Both the position numbers and the translations under genes were made by a program. Positions 1 to 12,529 of a stretch of 64,000 nt of DNA are shown here, one piece after another (position 1 is the first letter of the stretch; each line of letters starts with the position of its first letter). The notes below the pieces were generated by a model. The model ran no database searches, was not told the DNA's origin, and saw nothing but the letters and a program-made list of their open reading frames with translations. The stretch is from Hypholoma sublateritium FD-334 SS-4 (Eukaryota; Basidiomycota; Agaricomycetes; Agaricales; Strophariaceae). The DNA is taken from the NCBI GenBank assembly GCA_000827495.1, contig KN817637.1, positions 1 to 64,000 on the forward strand, read 5' to 3'.

Positions 1-632
1 TAGAGCTCATTTATTAAGCAGTATTAGCTTTGAATGATATAATATAGATGCTTTAAAGACGCTTTGTAGCAGGAGGAGTGAATGCCAGAGCTCATTCTGC
101 AAATTTGTCACTTGATCCACTTCGATCACTTGTGCCAAGTCTCTGCAACCCCTAGGAAGTTATGGCCTGGTTTGAACTAACAGTCTATACATACTAATTC
201 ATATATCATTGATCTTNTTATATACATTTTTCCAGAGTTTTTATTGGATATTACAGTCGAAAAGCAGTACATAGTGTAGCAATAGCGTAGTGCTTGGCAG
301 AGCATCCCAAACAATCACGCTGATGCGCACTGCGCGTCTAGATTATGCACGCGAAGATGTCACGTGTACGATATTATTCCCTCCGAGGGCTTCAGTTCAA
401 GTCCCACCGTGTGCAAACATTATTCAAATAGGTTTTCTAGCGCTAAAAGGATAGATAATACTGAACGGCGCATGTACATACCATGCCAGTGCTTTTTAAA
501 TGCCATTTAGGTCATAAAAACAGCCAGAAATCCATTAAAATTAGGTGTATATAAGAAAAAAATTAACGGCCTAACGGCCGACCCTCGGACTACCCTCAGG
601 TACGTTGTTCGCGTAGGGTTTGGACGGGGACA
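1..632. other. Gene-free left edge
   Basis: I see no supportable coding region here. The sequence is AT-rich with one N. A weak pair of pol III-like boxes (A-box-like near 283-297, B-box-like at 394-404) is discussed among the rejected items because its T-stem does not pair. Confidence 0.4.
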
Positions 633-1010
633 ATGGAGCAGCAGACGGCGTTTGGTGCCGTGCACGCGGCCCCGGCGAGGCCATTCATGCAGTCAAATGG
701 CCAGTTGCGGAAGCAGTATCTCGCCGCGTCCTCGGCCGTGGTCTCGCAGTACAAGAATCAGAAGTATGACGCCGTGTCTACGCCTGTCTTGCGCATGCCG
801 TCGCTCGTAACTGAGCTTGCGCTGATGTATTTTGTGGCAGGACTATTGAAGTGTTGGCCCCGCCCATGCGAGGCACATGCGCTTGCTGCCCAATACCCCG
901 CTGCGTAGTACGCCAGCGCCACGGACATGCACCTCGACACCCAAGGTGGCCTCTGGTGGGATGCAGACTATCACGCGCATGAGCGCGGACAATGTGANGC
1001 AGGACTTGAC
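633..1010 (+). pseudogene. Unrecognised short coding remnant
   Basis: A 91-codon ORF opens at the ATG at 633 and ends at 908. Beyond the stop the same frame stays readable for about 30 codons, including a TDMHLDTQGG / LWWDADYHAH-type stretch, which suggests an exon pair separated by a small intron or a nonsense change. I do not recognise the family. Overlapping antisense frames are no better. Two N bases follow at 998 and 1031. No promoter or partner gene is evident, so this is most likely a relic. Confidence 0.25.
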
Positions 1011-2826
1011 ACTGACACGCATTGAACACANGCATGAGAGCGGGTGAATATGAGCAGGCCACCCTAGCGGCGACGTGAAGGACGACCGTTCAGGAGGGCG
1101 TGTTAACAGCGAAAAATTTGTGTCCGTCAACGTCGCAGAAATGTACTTTGACGAACATNNGCGCGGGAAACGTGCGTTACCGTGTGCACAGGCGCCTAAA
1201 CTTAACATGACAAATTGTCGCGCTTCGGCGAACCGCTGGAAGGTAGCTGAATATATATAATACTAGATAAGGGTGGATAGGAATGTAAATATGAAGTGGA
1301 CAGTGCGAAAAACGCATAGACCGTCGGCGAGTCATGGGAATGCAGCGAGAGGCGCGGGAATGTTGCCTTCGTCGAATTTCGTCGAGGCGTGAGCTCGGGC
1401 TCATCAGCGCGCGTATGAAATGAGGCCGCTATCCTCTGACTAGTCCCGCGCGTCTGTTTCCAATCGCCAGCACTCCTGCGCCTCGATCATACTCCGCTAT
1501 CCACCAGGTCCACGCTCGACGCGCTCTTCGGACGTTCGCGCGCAAATCAAGGATAGGTATCTCTCAGTCTGAGAAATCCCCACTGAATCGGGCTGGGGTT
1601 TGAACGTTGAACCACGGGTCGAATCTTAAATTAGCACCCCTAATAAATTACATGCTAACATCGATGGAGCCACACTACAGGGCGTGCCACCAGAGCAAGT
1701 TAGATGTAATTAATTGTAGTGCTCGAGGTCCTGACGTGCCAAGATCACTCGGTCATCATGCCGAAAAGGCCCCGGCTGCTCATATGTGAGCGCGACCGTC
1801 TCGCTTTCCATAAATAACCGGCTGTTCCTCTTTGTTTTTTGTGTATATATGCTCTAATACTTATCAAACTTAAATCCACCAATTTAAATGAAAGTTAATG
1901 GTCAATGGAAGATTGAACAAAGGTTGGCCAACTTTTGGCCAATGTCGCACTTGCCAACGCTGGCCAATGGTGGGAACTTGAACAAAACTCATTGGAGTAG
2001 CGATAAGGGCGAAGGTGGGCAAAGATAAATATGATCAGGGAAGTCTGGCCCGGAACAACTCGGCCCTAAGACCGATTTGCACCTATTTTCAATGCAACCA
2101 AAGGTCATTTCGTTTCACGCGCAACATTGCCTTAAGTTTAACGCACTCCAAGAGGCGCTAGCTTGTTTCGTTATGAACAACCGCGACCCACAAAGATCCT
2201 ACCTGATTCAGACTCCCGCGGTGCGCCCTTGTCAGATGGATACGTAAAGGGTTTGGATGCCTGCAGGTGAGTTGGAATCATTTCTTCTTAAGTTTCCATT
2301 CCCATTTATAATAGCCCCAAAATAGCAGGTACTTACTAGCTGAAAATAGGCAGGTCAGCTGCGACAGTACTTACATATAAGTAGTATCAGCGGTCGTGTT
2401 TTATTGTACTTAGTGTTCTTGCGGGGTTTATCCGATAAATTGCCAGGGAGATTATTTATTATTAGCATTGGTTTGCGGAAAACTATTACAACGAGATGAT
2501 TGAGGATTCTGCTTTGGTGCGGCACCTTGAATTTTAAGTGAACAGGGGCATTTATTGTACAAGATTCCTAACTAGTAAAATATTGTTTCTCAATTCATTG
2601 CAGATATTGAGAGTATGGATTGGATACATATGCATATACTGCGCCGCAAACACCAGACTTCACCATATATATAGCCAGAAGTATTTGCAGAATCCTGGCT
2701 GTAGCCCAAGAAAGGCCCAAGTTTTTTTTAGTTTGACTATGCAGTTCACTTAGAATCTGCCGCGTTAATAACCTGGATTGTTGAAGTATATAATGAGTTC
2801 AACCAAACTGAACATCGCTAGACAGC
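1011..2826. other. Non-coding, AT-rich stretch
   Basis: Only short chance ORFs. The segment 1870-2000 repeats GGCCAA-type words (GGTTGGCCAAC, TTTTGGCCAATG, CTGGCCAATGG) without a regular period. Nothing else is supportable. Confidence 0.4.
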
Positions 2827-3331
2827 ATGGCAGCCAACCGCACCAAATACTTGGGCTCAAACTCGGACATGCATCCAGGACAAGTACAGTCCGACCTCTA
2901 CTGGCCCGGGCCAGCCAATACNAATTNCTACAGTAGAGACCCTCCCACATTCGTAATTCACCTCATTGCCACACACTTTGCGTTTAACATTCTCATGGTC
3001 AGCTTTCGAGCTCAAGCTCCGGACATTTATATTCCTATCCACGCCGACACCGTTCTTCGNGGCTTCCAAGATTCGCAGCACGAAGTGCCACTGCCCTGGA
3101 TGGTACACCAGAACGTTCGGTGTTTCATTGTTCCCCTTGAAGCAAACTCCTACATCTGCCATTTATGGCCCGGAGAACACATTGCCTATTGGCAACATAA
3201 GCGCCGACGGCGAGGAGAGCAGCATACTGAACGGAATCCCAACGGGGTGCAATACAACGATATCATCCAANTGCGGTACTCCACCCAGCACCAAACGTAT
3301 CGCCTGCGTTATTATTAAGGTTGGCATTTAA
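2827..3331 (+). pseudogene. Possible unrecognised gene remnant with Ns
   Basis: Two overlapping plus-strand frames stay open here (163 codons from 2827 and 121 codons from 2966) and several Ns interrupt the region (2922, 2927, 3060, 3271). The second frame contains a compositionally protein-like tail (YGPENTLPIG ... STKRIACVII). Neither frame matches a family I know, and the minus strand is also open for 101 codons. Overlapping open frames on both strands make chance likely. Confidence 0.2.
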
Positions 3332-4199
3332 TAAATGTGCATAGTCGCAAATTCTGACCCTTTCTTGTTTGTTTCTCCCTGTTTTCTTTCACATATATCT
3401 ATTTTTTCTCAAAGCCCAGGAACGACAAGTTATGTTTGACCCCAACTTTTACGACGACTTTTTTCAGCCTTCACAAAAAATATGTACTTTATCTATTTGT
3501 ATCTTTTTTGCCAGAGTACAATTGTACCGTGCGGAGCACGGGTACCCTGCTAGTGCCATACACATTTTCACCTATATTTACTCATTTAAAGAAGGCGAGA
3601 AATAATTTCCATGAGACGTAATTCCCAGTGAGAAATCCAGGTGACCGGACGCAACCAAACAATACCTCATGTAACAAAACACAGCAGTTCATATTTGTTA
3701 CTCAATCTGTTTGTAGGCGGGATTTGTTACATTGAAAATGTAGCCAGATGCAACATGATAGAACAAAAATTTAAATTTTGAGAAATTCAGATTCACGCTC
3801 GCGCAACCGGATGAAACGATATAAAACAAATAAATTCAAAGATGCGGAGCGTGATTGCTAGAATGGAAAAATGTTGCGTTAGCAAGCGCCACACCAGCCA
3901 GAAGGGAGAAGGGAAAGCATACCACGAAGTCGGGTTGGACAGGGGACATCACCTGGGACCCGCCAATGCTGAGCCGCCGTACGTTAGACAGGAAGGAGAG
4001 AATGGGACGGCGAAGGTGCGATGCGGTCCGTGTGCGCTGAAATGGACAAGCATCACGTCAGCCGGAGTCACACCAGCGGGCGGGGAAAGAGGAAGAGGAG
4101 GGGAAAGGAACACGTACCCTAAAGGAGAGTGAGGCAGGTACAAATTACTTGTATCGTACACATGAGTACTCCTAGACGATAGATCAGAAGCCAATACGC
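3332..4199. other. Non-coding stretch
   Basis: AT-rich to about 3840 and more GC-rich afterwards. The 96-codon ORF at 3842-4132 has a GC-rich, low-complexity composition and overlaps an opposite-strand ORF, so I do not call it a gene. Confidence 0.35.
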
Positions 4200-5549
4200 A
4201 AATGGAAAGGTATCTACCTACCTATTACTTCGCAGCTGGAAAGCTTCCCAAGAACTACCTTCGACGTCGTTGTCTCTTCGAAATCACGCCGAGTTTGGTA
4301 ATCGCGAGACAGCGCCAAGTCAACGAACAAGTACAGCGCTAGCAGAACCGACAACAAAGCCAATGCGCAGTGTAAGTCGAGGAATAGATATAGGGGTCAA
4401 CACTTACCAAGTTTCAGCCACAAGTGTAGCATCCTCTGACCCTTCAAAGACGTGACCGCTACAATCCGCGGCGTATGGGGCGGCTCCACATCGATACATG
4501 ACCACTCAGCGCAAAACGGGCGCCGAGTGGACTGTGCTAGGTGCACCTTGCGTGCTCACGACGACGTCTGCAGCGACCACGCACTGTAGACGAACACGAC
4601 AAGATATTAGTCACTCAAACAACTAGCATAGAAAAGTAACGTTAATACAAACTACAGGAGACAGTATTTGACTTACAATAACCAAAAAACACTCGTGCGC
4701 ATGCGCATTCACTCGTGTGTTCTCGACAGCTACAGCTAATTATCCATACCCTGTAGCAGAAGAGACCGGCGTTAGCGATCGCTCAACACATAGAAATTCA
4801 CCTACCAATATACCAGGTACGATTCCTCGACCATACAAACACATATCCAACTCGAGTTACGCCACAGATCGGCGCAGTATTGATACACAAATATCCTTCG
4901 CCCAGACGGGCACCGAACAGACTTAGTGATATTGGCGGGTCAAGTTCGTGGCGCCTGCAACGGCAACTTGCCGCAGACGAACACGACGAACAGTGTGCCG
5001 AGAACTTGTGGGTCAATTCGAGGGGACAGGTCGGCATGAAAAATACTACAAAAAAGGGCCAACATTACGAAGATATGCGCAGCAGCAGATCCTATGCACC
5101 TCAATGAACTTCGAGCTACCCAAGTCAAGCTCGGGAATTGATAAATTGTAGTCGCCGGCCGACCTAAAGATATAGTTAGTACAGGCAATGAAACAACCTG
5201 CCCGACTTACCGATTTCCATAAGGCCAATGGAGGGTGCGCACCTGCCGCTCCGAGGGTTAACGCGCAAGAGAGTCACTGCAGGTAGACATAAGCAAGAAG
5301 GTAACGAGAAAAAAAAATGGCGAACTCACTTGATTCGTGTAGCCAAGCCCAACATGTCAATATCGCTCACGCGGAGCTTGATGACGTGGCAGAGCTGCTG
5401 GACGAGAATTGGTCGCCGAGTTTTCGATACGCAGTGTAGTCGTTGCTGGTGCTATCTTGCAGTATCAGGGCTTCTAAAGAGACAGATCAACGACATTACA
5501 TTAGCATGACGAACCAACTTACCTCGTCTGGGGTGAGCAACGGTTCGGG
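4200..5549. repeat. Degenerate long-period repeat array, left part
   Basis: This segment is homologous to 9279-11350, on the other side of the hAT insertion. The stretch 4400-4740 aligns by eye with 10736-11110: both contain a GGGCTCCACGTTGATGCATG-like block, then GGGCACCGAGTGGA, then a block ending AGTATTCAACTTACAAT. The motif GATGACGTGGCAGAG ... GACGAGAA near 5380 recurs near 9787, 10392 and 11137. Ignoring the insertion, the recurrences are about 600-750 bp apart. No intact protein is encoded. Many copies carry ACTTAC, the reverse complement of the splice-donor consensus GTAAGT, so a decayed minus-strand multi-exon gene family cannot be excluded. Confidence 0.5.
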
Positions 5550-5566
5550 TAAGGACTGCGGTGGAT
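5542..5566 (+). repeat. hAT left TSD and TIR
   Basis: TSD GGTTCGGG occupies 5542-5549 and the 17-bp TIR 5550-5566. The TIR is the exact reverse complement of 9262-9278. Confidence 0.92.
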
Positions 5567-5580
5567 TAGCTAAGCCCGGT

Positions 5581-5680
5581 TACCTGCAAAACGGGCCGCT
5601 ATCCATAGCGCTGGATATGGATTGGATAATTAGCGTGGATATCCGAGGCTGCCGTGGATATCCGTCGGCTATCGAAGATA
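5581..5680 (+). repeat. hAT left subterminal repeats
   Basis: Several copies of GGATAT / TATCC words in both orientations, plus ATATCCGTCGGCTATC. The right end (9181-9250) carries the counterpart TTATCCGTCGGCTGG and further TATCCA words. Such clustered subterminal hexamers are typical transposase-binding sites in hAT elements; that role is inferred. Confidence 0.6.
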
Positions 5681-5948
5681 TTTTTAGTCAGGCCGCTCGA
5701 GAAACATTGTCGTACTTGTGTCGTACTTCAGGTAGTGCAGCAATAGAAAAAATTGTTCTAACTCCTATACCCACTGTTCTATAAGGCTGAAGAAAAGCAA
5801 ATAAACAATTTATAGTACATATTATTTGAATAAAGTCCTCTTTATCTCCCATAGCTCTCCAATTGGTGGACATAATAGCCATTGCAGACATATAAAGGGA
5901 TAGAAATGAGCTCAAACGTACATCACAAGCATCCTGCAGTAATTTACA

Positions 5949-8900
5949 ATGCCTGATAATCCTCGAGGTCGCTCCCAAAACCCATTTCGAGGCCGCTCAG
6001 CCAACCGTATGGCAACACCACCATCCCAGACCAGTGGTGTCCGTCAGCGCAGTCCTAGTGCTGAGAGTTTTCCCAGCTTACCGGCAACCCCATCATTGGA
6101 CGACAATGCCTCTGATTCGGATGCTCCACCACCCGTGCTCATATCACCAATCAAGAGGCGTGCGCGTGCAGCAGCACCCACTATCAACAGAATGTCTGAT
6201 CTTGATGTGTGGAAGATGACTGATCTCGAAATCATTGGTCAGTCTTTTATTAATCAAGGCACTTGAATATTGATCATCTAATAATATTATCTCAACAGAT
6301 GCTGCCCGTACGACATGGCGCTCAGATGCATACAATCACTATGACATCACTCTCCAACGTGAATATGACCCAGAGGACGGAAAACCCATGAGCTTAACTT
6401 TTGTTTTCACTTGTCCATCCAATCCTCACCATCACAAACCCATATTCAGGCCTCGCACGAAAACTGGGGAAGGTACTAGCAATCTTGTCCGAACCATGAA
6501 TCTTTGCCTGGAATCGCAAGGAATTGATCCGCATACTAAATCAGCTGCAGATGGAGCACAGCCGATATACCCATATAGTTATGCCATGCATCGAGCTCTG
6601 ATCGCGCTCTGTTGTGCCAAAAGTAGCCGCCCATTCAATATGGTCTCGGACGAAGATTATCTTACTGAGGTCCAAATGCTCCGGCCTGGTGTAATTGTGC
6701 CAAGGCCAAGGACAGTCAGTGACGACATAAACTCAATATATTTAGAGGTTTCCCGCCATGTTCAACAATACTTCTTCGCAAGTCTTTATTTTAAGATCAT
6801 TTGGTCAAATTGATTCATCTTGCACCCCAGACTTTAAATTCCATGATCCACCTCGTCTTGGATGGTTGGACATCACCTCTGGTGTCATCCTATCTTGGTC
6901 TAGTCATTATTTGGTACGAAAATGGGGCAATTCACCGAGCTATTTTGGAATTTCTTCGGTGCTGTTTTTATTAATTATTTGTCTCCAATACATCCTGATT
7001 ATTTTATTCAGGCTCAAGCAGAAGCACGATGGGCGCTACTTGGCCAGAGTAGTGTGGGAATGTTTGAAACGATTTGGACTTGATAAACAGGTGATGTGGT
7101 CTTTGAATTCCATAAAAGTAGAGCATAATTTCTGAAAATTTCGCTTCAGCTCTTCTCAATTTGTATGGACAATGCTTCTAACTGTGATAAGCTGGCGGAA
7201 ATTCTCAAGGAGTATATTCCTGAATTTGGTGGACCAGATGGACGCCTTCGCTGCTTGGCTCACATTTTTAATTTGATTGCCAAAGTGAGTGCAGGAATAT
7301 ATACCTATGAAATCTGCTAATACTCCGAAATGCATTAGGTCTTTATTTCTTTTTTTTTCAAGAAGCCAAAGGCCAAGAAAACCGTTCGCATTTCAGGAGG
7401 AGCTAGGGCTGGTCAATTTATGAGAGCAGGAGAGGTTTTAAATGCCTCAACTGAAGAGGAAATTGTTTTAGAGTCTGGGGATGAGTATTCTGATTCTGGA
7501 GACGAAGATAATTTTGCAGTAAATGAAGAGGCTGATGCAACAATTGAAGAAGTTGAAGAAGACGAAGGCCAGACTGCCCATAATGACCAGGTGGCAAAAT
7601 CAGTTCAGGAGAGGGCCGTTCAATATATGCAAAGCCACCATGTGTATCTTGATGCTGATGAAGTCGAAGAAGCACTGCAAATTTTTCCGAGGGTCAGTAT
7701 TCATTCTTTTAGCTTGAATATATTATTGACTATGCAACTAGGTTGCAGGATTAGCACGCCGTGTTCACGACTCCTCTACACTCAAGGAGAAGTTTGATAA
7801 ACTTGTTTCCGAAACGGAAAGTCTCGAAGGGAACCGCACAGCACTTGTTCGACGTGTTCCGACACGCTGGAACTCAGATCTTGATTGCTTACTTGCTCAC
7901 TTCTATTTTAAAGAAGTTATCGAGCAACTCACAGCCATTCCCTCGCTTGGTCTCAAGCACTATTCCCTATCGGATTCCCAGTGGAAGTTGGCTGAGGATG
8001 TGAGGGAAATTTTATTAGTAAGAGCTAATATATTACTATCTGGACACAACTAATAAATCAAATGAACCAGCTTTTTGACGACGCTACAAAGATCTTCTCG
8101 ACTGCAGAGGTTCCATTAGTGGTAGACATTATTCCCACCCTCGAGGAATTGCGCGAAGGGCTCACCGCTGCACGTGATGATAAAGAAAATGATGTCTCAA
8201 CAGTTATTCAAGTTGCCTGTCAAGCAGCAATATTTATGATCGATAAGTACTCTGTGTTCGCGGAGAACTGTGATATCTATCTAATTGCCATTGGTATTTT
8301 TAATCACTTGACCGTTTGATTTTTCTAATTTGGTTATCATAGTCATGTGTCCCGACAGGAAGTTGAAATGGTTCAAGGATCACGGGAGGACGCCAAGACA
8401 AATAAAAGAAATTGAAAAAAAGGTGATCTCAGTCTGGAATACAAAATATGCTCCCGAGGGCAGTGTTAATCCTCCTTCCACAAATTTGCGAGTACGTGCA
8501 CTTCAATCTTTATATTTATATGACTGATGGCAAGTTATATTTAGACTCGTTCTCGCTATGCTCCTGCAATTGTACAATCGCAGGAATCAGTTGATGATAT
8601 CAATAGATATCTCAAAGAGCCCCTTGTTGCGACTGCTACCATCAAGGAAGCAGGGGGATACATGCAATTTTGGCACCAGGCTTTGAGTACACGACCCCAT
8701 CTTGTCCGAATGGCGTCTGACTATTGCTCTGCCCCGGGTGAGTTTCCAAAAATATTTGAGCTTCTACCTGCTATTAATACTATCTTCACATGTTCAGCAA
8801 CATCTGTCGATGCCGAACGTGCTTTTTCAACTGGTTGTAGACAAGTTAACTTCATGCAAACCAACATGAATTCTCAGACATTCAAAGCCCAGATGGCCAT

Positions 8901-9000
8901 TGGATCTTGGGCAAGGTCACCTCTTTTTCCAGGTTTAAAAGCTGTAGAAAATACTATTAAACGTGATATCGAGCGATCTGAAGACCCCTTCCGTGTTTAA
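5949..9000 (+). CDS. hAT-family transposase, multi-exon
   Basis: Catalyses cut-and-paste transposition of the surrounding element. The start is the ATG at 5949. Exon 1 runs to 6237 (donor GTCAGT) and exon 2 resumes at 6299 in phase. Later exons carry, in order, an LVLDGWTSP motif (about 6850; first catalytic Asp), CMDNASN followed by RCLAHIFNL (about 7160-7270; second Asp), an acidic insert (about 7440-7600), the conserved RWNSD motif (about 7870), and the C-terminal dimerisation region with DAERAFSTG and NMNSQTFKAQMAIGSW (about 8810-8920). The stop is at 9000. Small GT-AG introns lie at about 6238-6298, 7091-7146, 7284-7338, 8021-8078, 8290-8341, 8491-8544 and elsewhere. Along the spliced path I followed I met no stop, but I did not verify every phase. 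A degenerate BED-like segment precedes the DDE core (about 6400-6480). Confidence 0.85.
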
Positions 9001-9180
9001 CTGCCTGTACCATTCCAGACAACTCTAGATACCTTAGATTTACTTCATTTCATTGTTATATCAATAGAGAGGTCAAATTTCATATTGGCTATTCGAATTT
9101 TGGGCAACAAATAGATAAATATATTGTATATTAGCCTGCAACATTTCTAAGGATTTGAAGCAAGTGGGCGAGAGTGGTTT

Positions 9181-9250
9181 TATCCACACCGTATGGATAA
9201 GCCGCTATCCATTCCACCGCCGGAGTTATCCGTCGGCTGGATTTGGATAT
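9181..9250 (+). repeat. hAT right subterminal repeats
   Basis: TATCCA and GGATAT words in both orientations, mirroring the left subterminal region. Confidence 0.55.
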
Positions 9251-9261
9251 GTCACGGTCAC

Positions 9262-9286
9262 ATCCACCGCAGTCCTTAGGTTCGGG
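9262..9286 (-). repeat. hAT right TIR and TSD
   Basis: The TIR occupies 9262-9278 and the second TSD copy GGTTCGGG 9279-9286. The next base also matches between the two sides, so the TSD could be shifted by one, but this placement gives the longest perfect TIR with an 8-bp TSD. Confidence 0.92.
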
Positions 9287-11350
9287 TGGGCGGTTAAGCG
9301 ACCGAAGACATTCGGAAGGTTAGAGAAGGGGTATCTGATTGAAAAAGATTGAAATATAAGCATACATCCTGAGCTGAATAGACAACTTACAAAACATATG
9401 CATTCCTGGCGCTCGTACTGCTCGTGAATCGCGCCGCAGGTGGGGAGGATGAACTGAGTAACAAGACACTGCAGCTGACTTTAAATGAAAACAGATAACA
9501 CAAATACAACATGCGCACCTTCATGTATTCGTCCATTCTCCCAGCCCAGACCTCGCGCACACTCCATACACCCTAACCCGCCGTCGATTCCGTTCGATTC
9601 ATGTACGGTGGGATCTTAAGGTTGAGGGGCAAAGGGTATGCTGAGATACAAGGCAAGGGACGGAGGCGATGGGAGAGATGAATGGCAAAGGGACGGGGGT
9701 TGGAGAGGAAAGCGAATCAAACGTGCCGCGCGTTCAAGTCGTTTCAGACTCTGACGGACCGGCGGGCCGCCTACCAGCTGAAATCGATGACGTGGCCGAG
9801 CCGACTCTGAGGAACGAGAAACGGCTGCCGAGTTTATGAGATGAGGTAGAAAGCGCCACGCTACTAAATGAGAGACGGATTAGTCAAAAGTCGCCACCAT
9901 AGATAACACATATAACACATTTACCTCTTAGACAGCGAGCGGCAGCGCAGAGATGATTGAGGATGATTGGAGAGCGGAACGGAGTATCTAAGCGAACAAA
10001 CAAGAGGATTAGCATATATCTAATAGTTAATAGACAACTTACAGAGTGTAGCACGCAAATGTCATGCATGCTACTCGAAAATCGCGCCACGTCTCAATAC
10101 GTAGGGTACTGCAGACGTTTCTACAAGAGAGCGGCGCGCAGCGCAATGCTTAGTGCACCAACAAGTGCCCGATCATGCAGGCGTATGCCCAGCCCTGTAA
10201 AAACAGAGACCGAATGCACTTTGTAAGCAAGAAGCAAATGAAGAATATGAAAACGTACAGTCACTTGGTTCTTCTCTCCGACCCTAAACCCTGCCGACAA
10301 CCACCGCCTGCCCATATTCAATCGCCATTGTTAATTCAGTATCGAGGGTCGGCGTATCTTCAGAGCAGCGATCGCTCCAGCAGTGGAACTTGATGAGACG
10401 GCAGATCTAGGACGAGAAAAGAACACTGTATGTGAATCCTGGGGCAGGATATCGTGACTCATTTCAATCGCGAGCACCGCCCGAAGCGGTAAACCGCTGC
10501 ATGCAGGTGCGATACAGGCTGTGTAGCTCGAAAACTAGAGTACAATTGGTAGCATATAGCTAAAAAAACCGTATCAATAGTCATATACAATAACTACAAG
10601 TCGGAAAGACGAGTCGGAAAGACGCACATAGATATGTAGTGGTAGTCGATAATTCATACATTGCGAGAACAAATGAACAGTACTACGCTGACAACAGAAA
10701 AGCTATCGTTAGTAACATAACCCAGAAATTTCAACACACTTACCGAATTCCATCCACAAGTATGGCATACAATCCAAAATCTCCCATCCAACATCCACCG
10801 ACTACCCGGGCGCTTATCCACTGCGAACCGTTCCAGTGGCGCAACGAGCTACGATGGGCTCCACGTTGATGCATGACCACCAGCGCCCAACGGGCACCGA
10901 GTGGAGTTAGTAAGATACAGTTGCGCATGATCATGATACCTGCAGCGGCCACCCCCTGCAGGTGAATATGGCGAGCTGCTAGTCGCTCGACCACTAGTGC
11001 AAAAAGGTAATGTTATTACAGAATGCGGAAGATAGTATTCAACTTACAATGATCAAACCCTATTCCTATGTGTAGCCATTCGCTCGCGTTTTCTCGTTGT
11101 GCGGCGGCAGCACTCTGCAATCACTCTTGCACAAATTGATGATGTGGCAACTTCGAGGGACGAGAACACCTACCTGGTATATGCGATGAGATTTAAGACA
11201 ACTGGCAGCACCGACGCGCCGGTTAAGATTGAGTCACAGTAGAATAGTGGACCTGAAGGGAAAGTATCAGAAAGTCGGCAACGATAAACACGTCACACTT
11301 ACACAAACAGTTAGACGAGACACAAAACACCACAGACTTGACTCCGAAAG
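9287..11350. repeat. Degenerate long-period repeat array, right part
   Basis: Continuation of the array at 4200-5549. Copies of the block GAATAGACAACTTACA ... ATCGCGCC occur near 9377-9440 and 10025-10090, and the GATGAYGTGGC ... GACGAGAA motif near 9787, 10392 and 11137. The 10736-11110 block matches 4400-4740. ORFs here (for example 10639-10869 and 9957-10226) are short and not conserved between copies, so I call none. Confidence 0.5.
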
Positions 11351-11789
11351 ACTTGAAGAAATGAGAACAGAATAATAGCAAGCATTACATTCAAAGCTAA
11401 TCACATTTCACTTTGCAGTATCGACATTGCTAATACGAGCTAGCGCAAAGGGACAACTGAAGATGATAGATAATCCGGCCACCCAGCACATGCAATCCTG
11501 AGGTCACATTCGAAGTACTGGTGGCGCACATTACATCTAAAAATTTATCTTGTGTACTTGGGTACAGGTCTTGAACAAAGCGAGAGGGAAAAGTGAGAAA
11601 AGGATGTGCGCCGTGCAGCTACAATTGAATATTTGACCGAAATAAATAGCTCAATTCTGCCATGAGGTACATCGGGAAATTGGGGCCCCGCTGATTTTCC
11701 CGGATTATTTTTGTGATTAGTCATCGTTCTGCCCTACTCATGTTTTTGGAAATATACAATTTTAATAGCTTACCTTGATGTCGCACACC
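11351..11789. other. Non-coding, AT-rich
   Basis: Nothing supportable. Confidence 0.4.
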
Positions 11790-12330
11790 TCACTGATTAT
11801 GACCCACTCACAAAAGTGTTGAATACCGTGGTTTATATAGCTAATGTGATCGCAATTCTTTTCAAAAAATATCATATGTACTTCGTTCAGTTGGTATCCG
11901 CGCAGTGATGGTCAGTACTCTAGAAGAGTTGCAACTAATTAAATAAGTTGGAGACAAAGAAAGCTCTTGGCCGACTACGAGCCACTCACAAAAGTTTGGC
12001 GCACCATAGTTTATCTATCTAATATGATTACCATTCTTCTGAAGAAATACCATGATATTATTAGGATTGACCTATATACTAGATGGTATACAGAAAGTGA
12101 CATGTCCATGCGAGTCTGAGTGAAAATTGTCAATGAATTAATATGACACTCAGAAATTTGTCAACTTGTCATCCAACCTGAATTCTTATGAATCTTTGGC
12201 CAGTTATGATCACTTTCAAAGCATAATTCCAACTGATTTTCTGGGCTGGGCAACAATTACCTATATACTAGATGACTTGCAGAAAATGACATACTCGTGC
12301 AAGTCTGAGAGAAAAAGGCCAATAAATGCA
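11790..12330. repeat. Three diverged copies of a short tandem unit
   Basis: CCACTCACAAAAGT occurs at about 11805 and 11984, with a degraded version at about 12206, each followed by similar text. The second and third copies also share TATATACTAGATG followed by CAGAAARTGACAT and GAGTCTGAG/AAGTCTGAG. Unit spacing is about 180 and 220 bp. No protein is encoded consistently across the copies. Confidence 0.5.
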
Positions 12331-12529
12331 TTGCGCGATACGCTGTGTCTGCATTTGGGACGCGTCTCGGGGGCGGATGAAGAAACACGTATTACATTCA
12401 TTTCTAAAGACAACAAGATTGGTACAATGTAGTGCAATGAGGACAATCCGGTAGGTCAAACATAGACTCGGAAAGGGCCCTAAGAAAAAATCAGTAGAAA
12501 GCCAAGATTTGGAAAAAAAAATGCGGTCA

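Larger units (their letters stand above)
5550..9278 (+). mobile_element. hAT DNA transposon, apparently complete
   Basis: Element of 3729 bp bounded by perfect 17-bp inverted repeats (TAAGGACTGCGGTGGAT) and flanked by the 8-bp direct duplication GGTTCGGG (5542-5549 and 9279-9286). An 8-bp TSD is diagnostic of the hAT superfamily and agrees with the encoded transposase. Perfect TIRs and TSD imply recent insertion. The insertion site lies in the degenerate array that flanks it on both sides. Subterminal regions are rich in GGATAT/ATCC words, the usual layout of hAT transposase binding sites. Confidence 0.9.

Noticed and set aside
283..404. Possible tRNA or tRNA-derived SINE: A-box-like TAGCGTAGTGCTTGG and B-box-like AGTTCAAGTCC
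   Set aside because: The boxes are about 100 bp apart, the T-stem around the B-box does not pair and no acceptor stem is visible. A chance or very decayed match is more likely.
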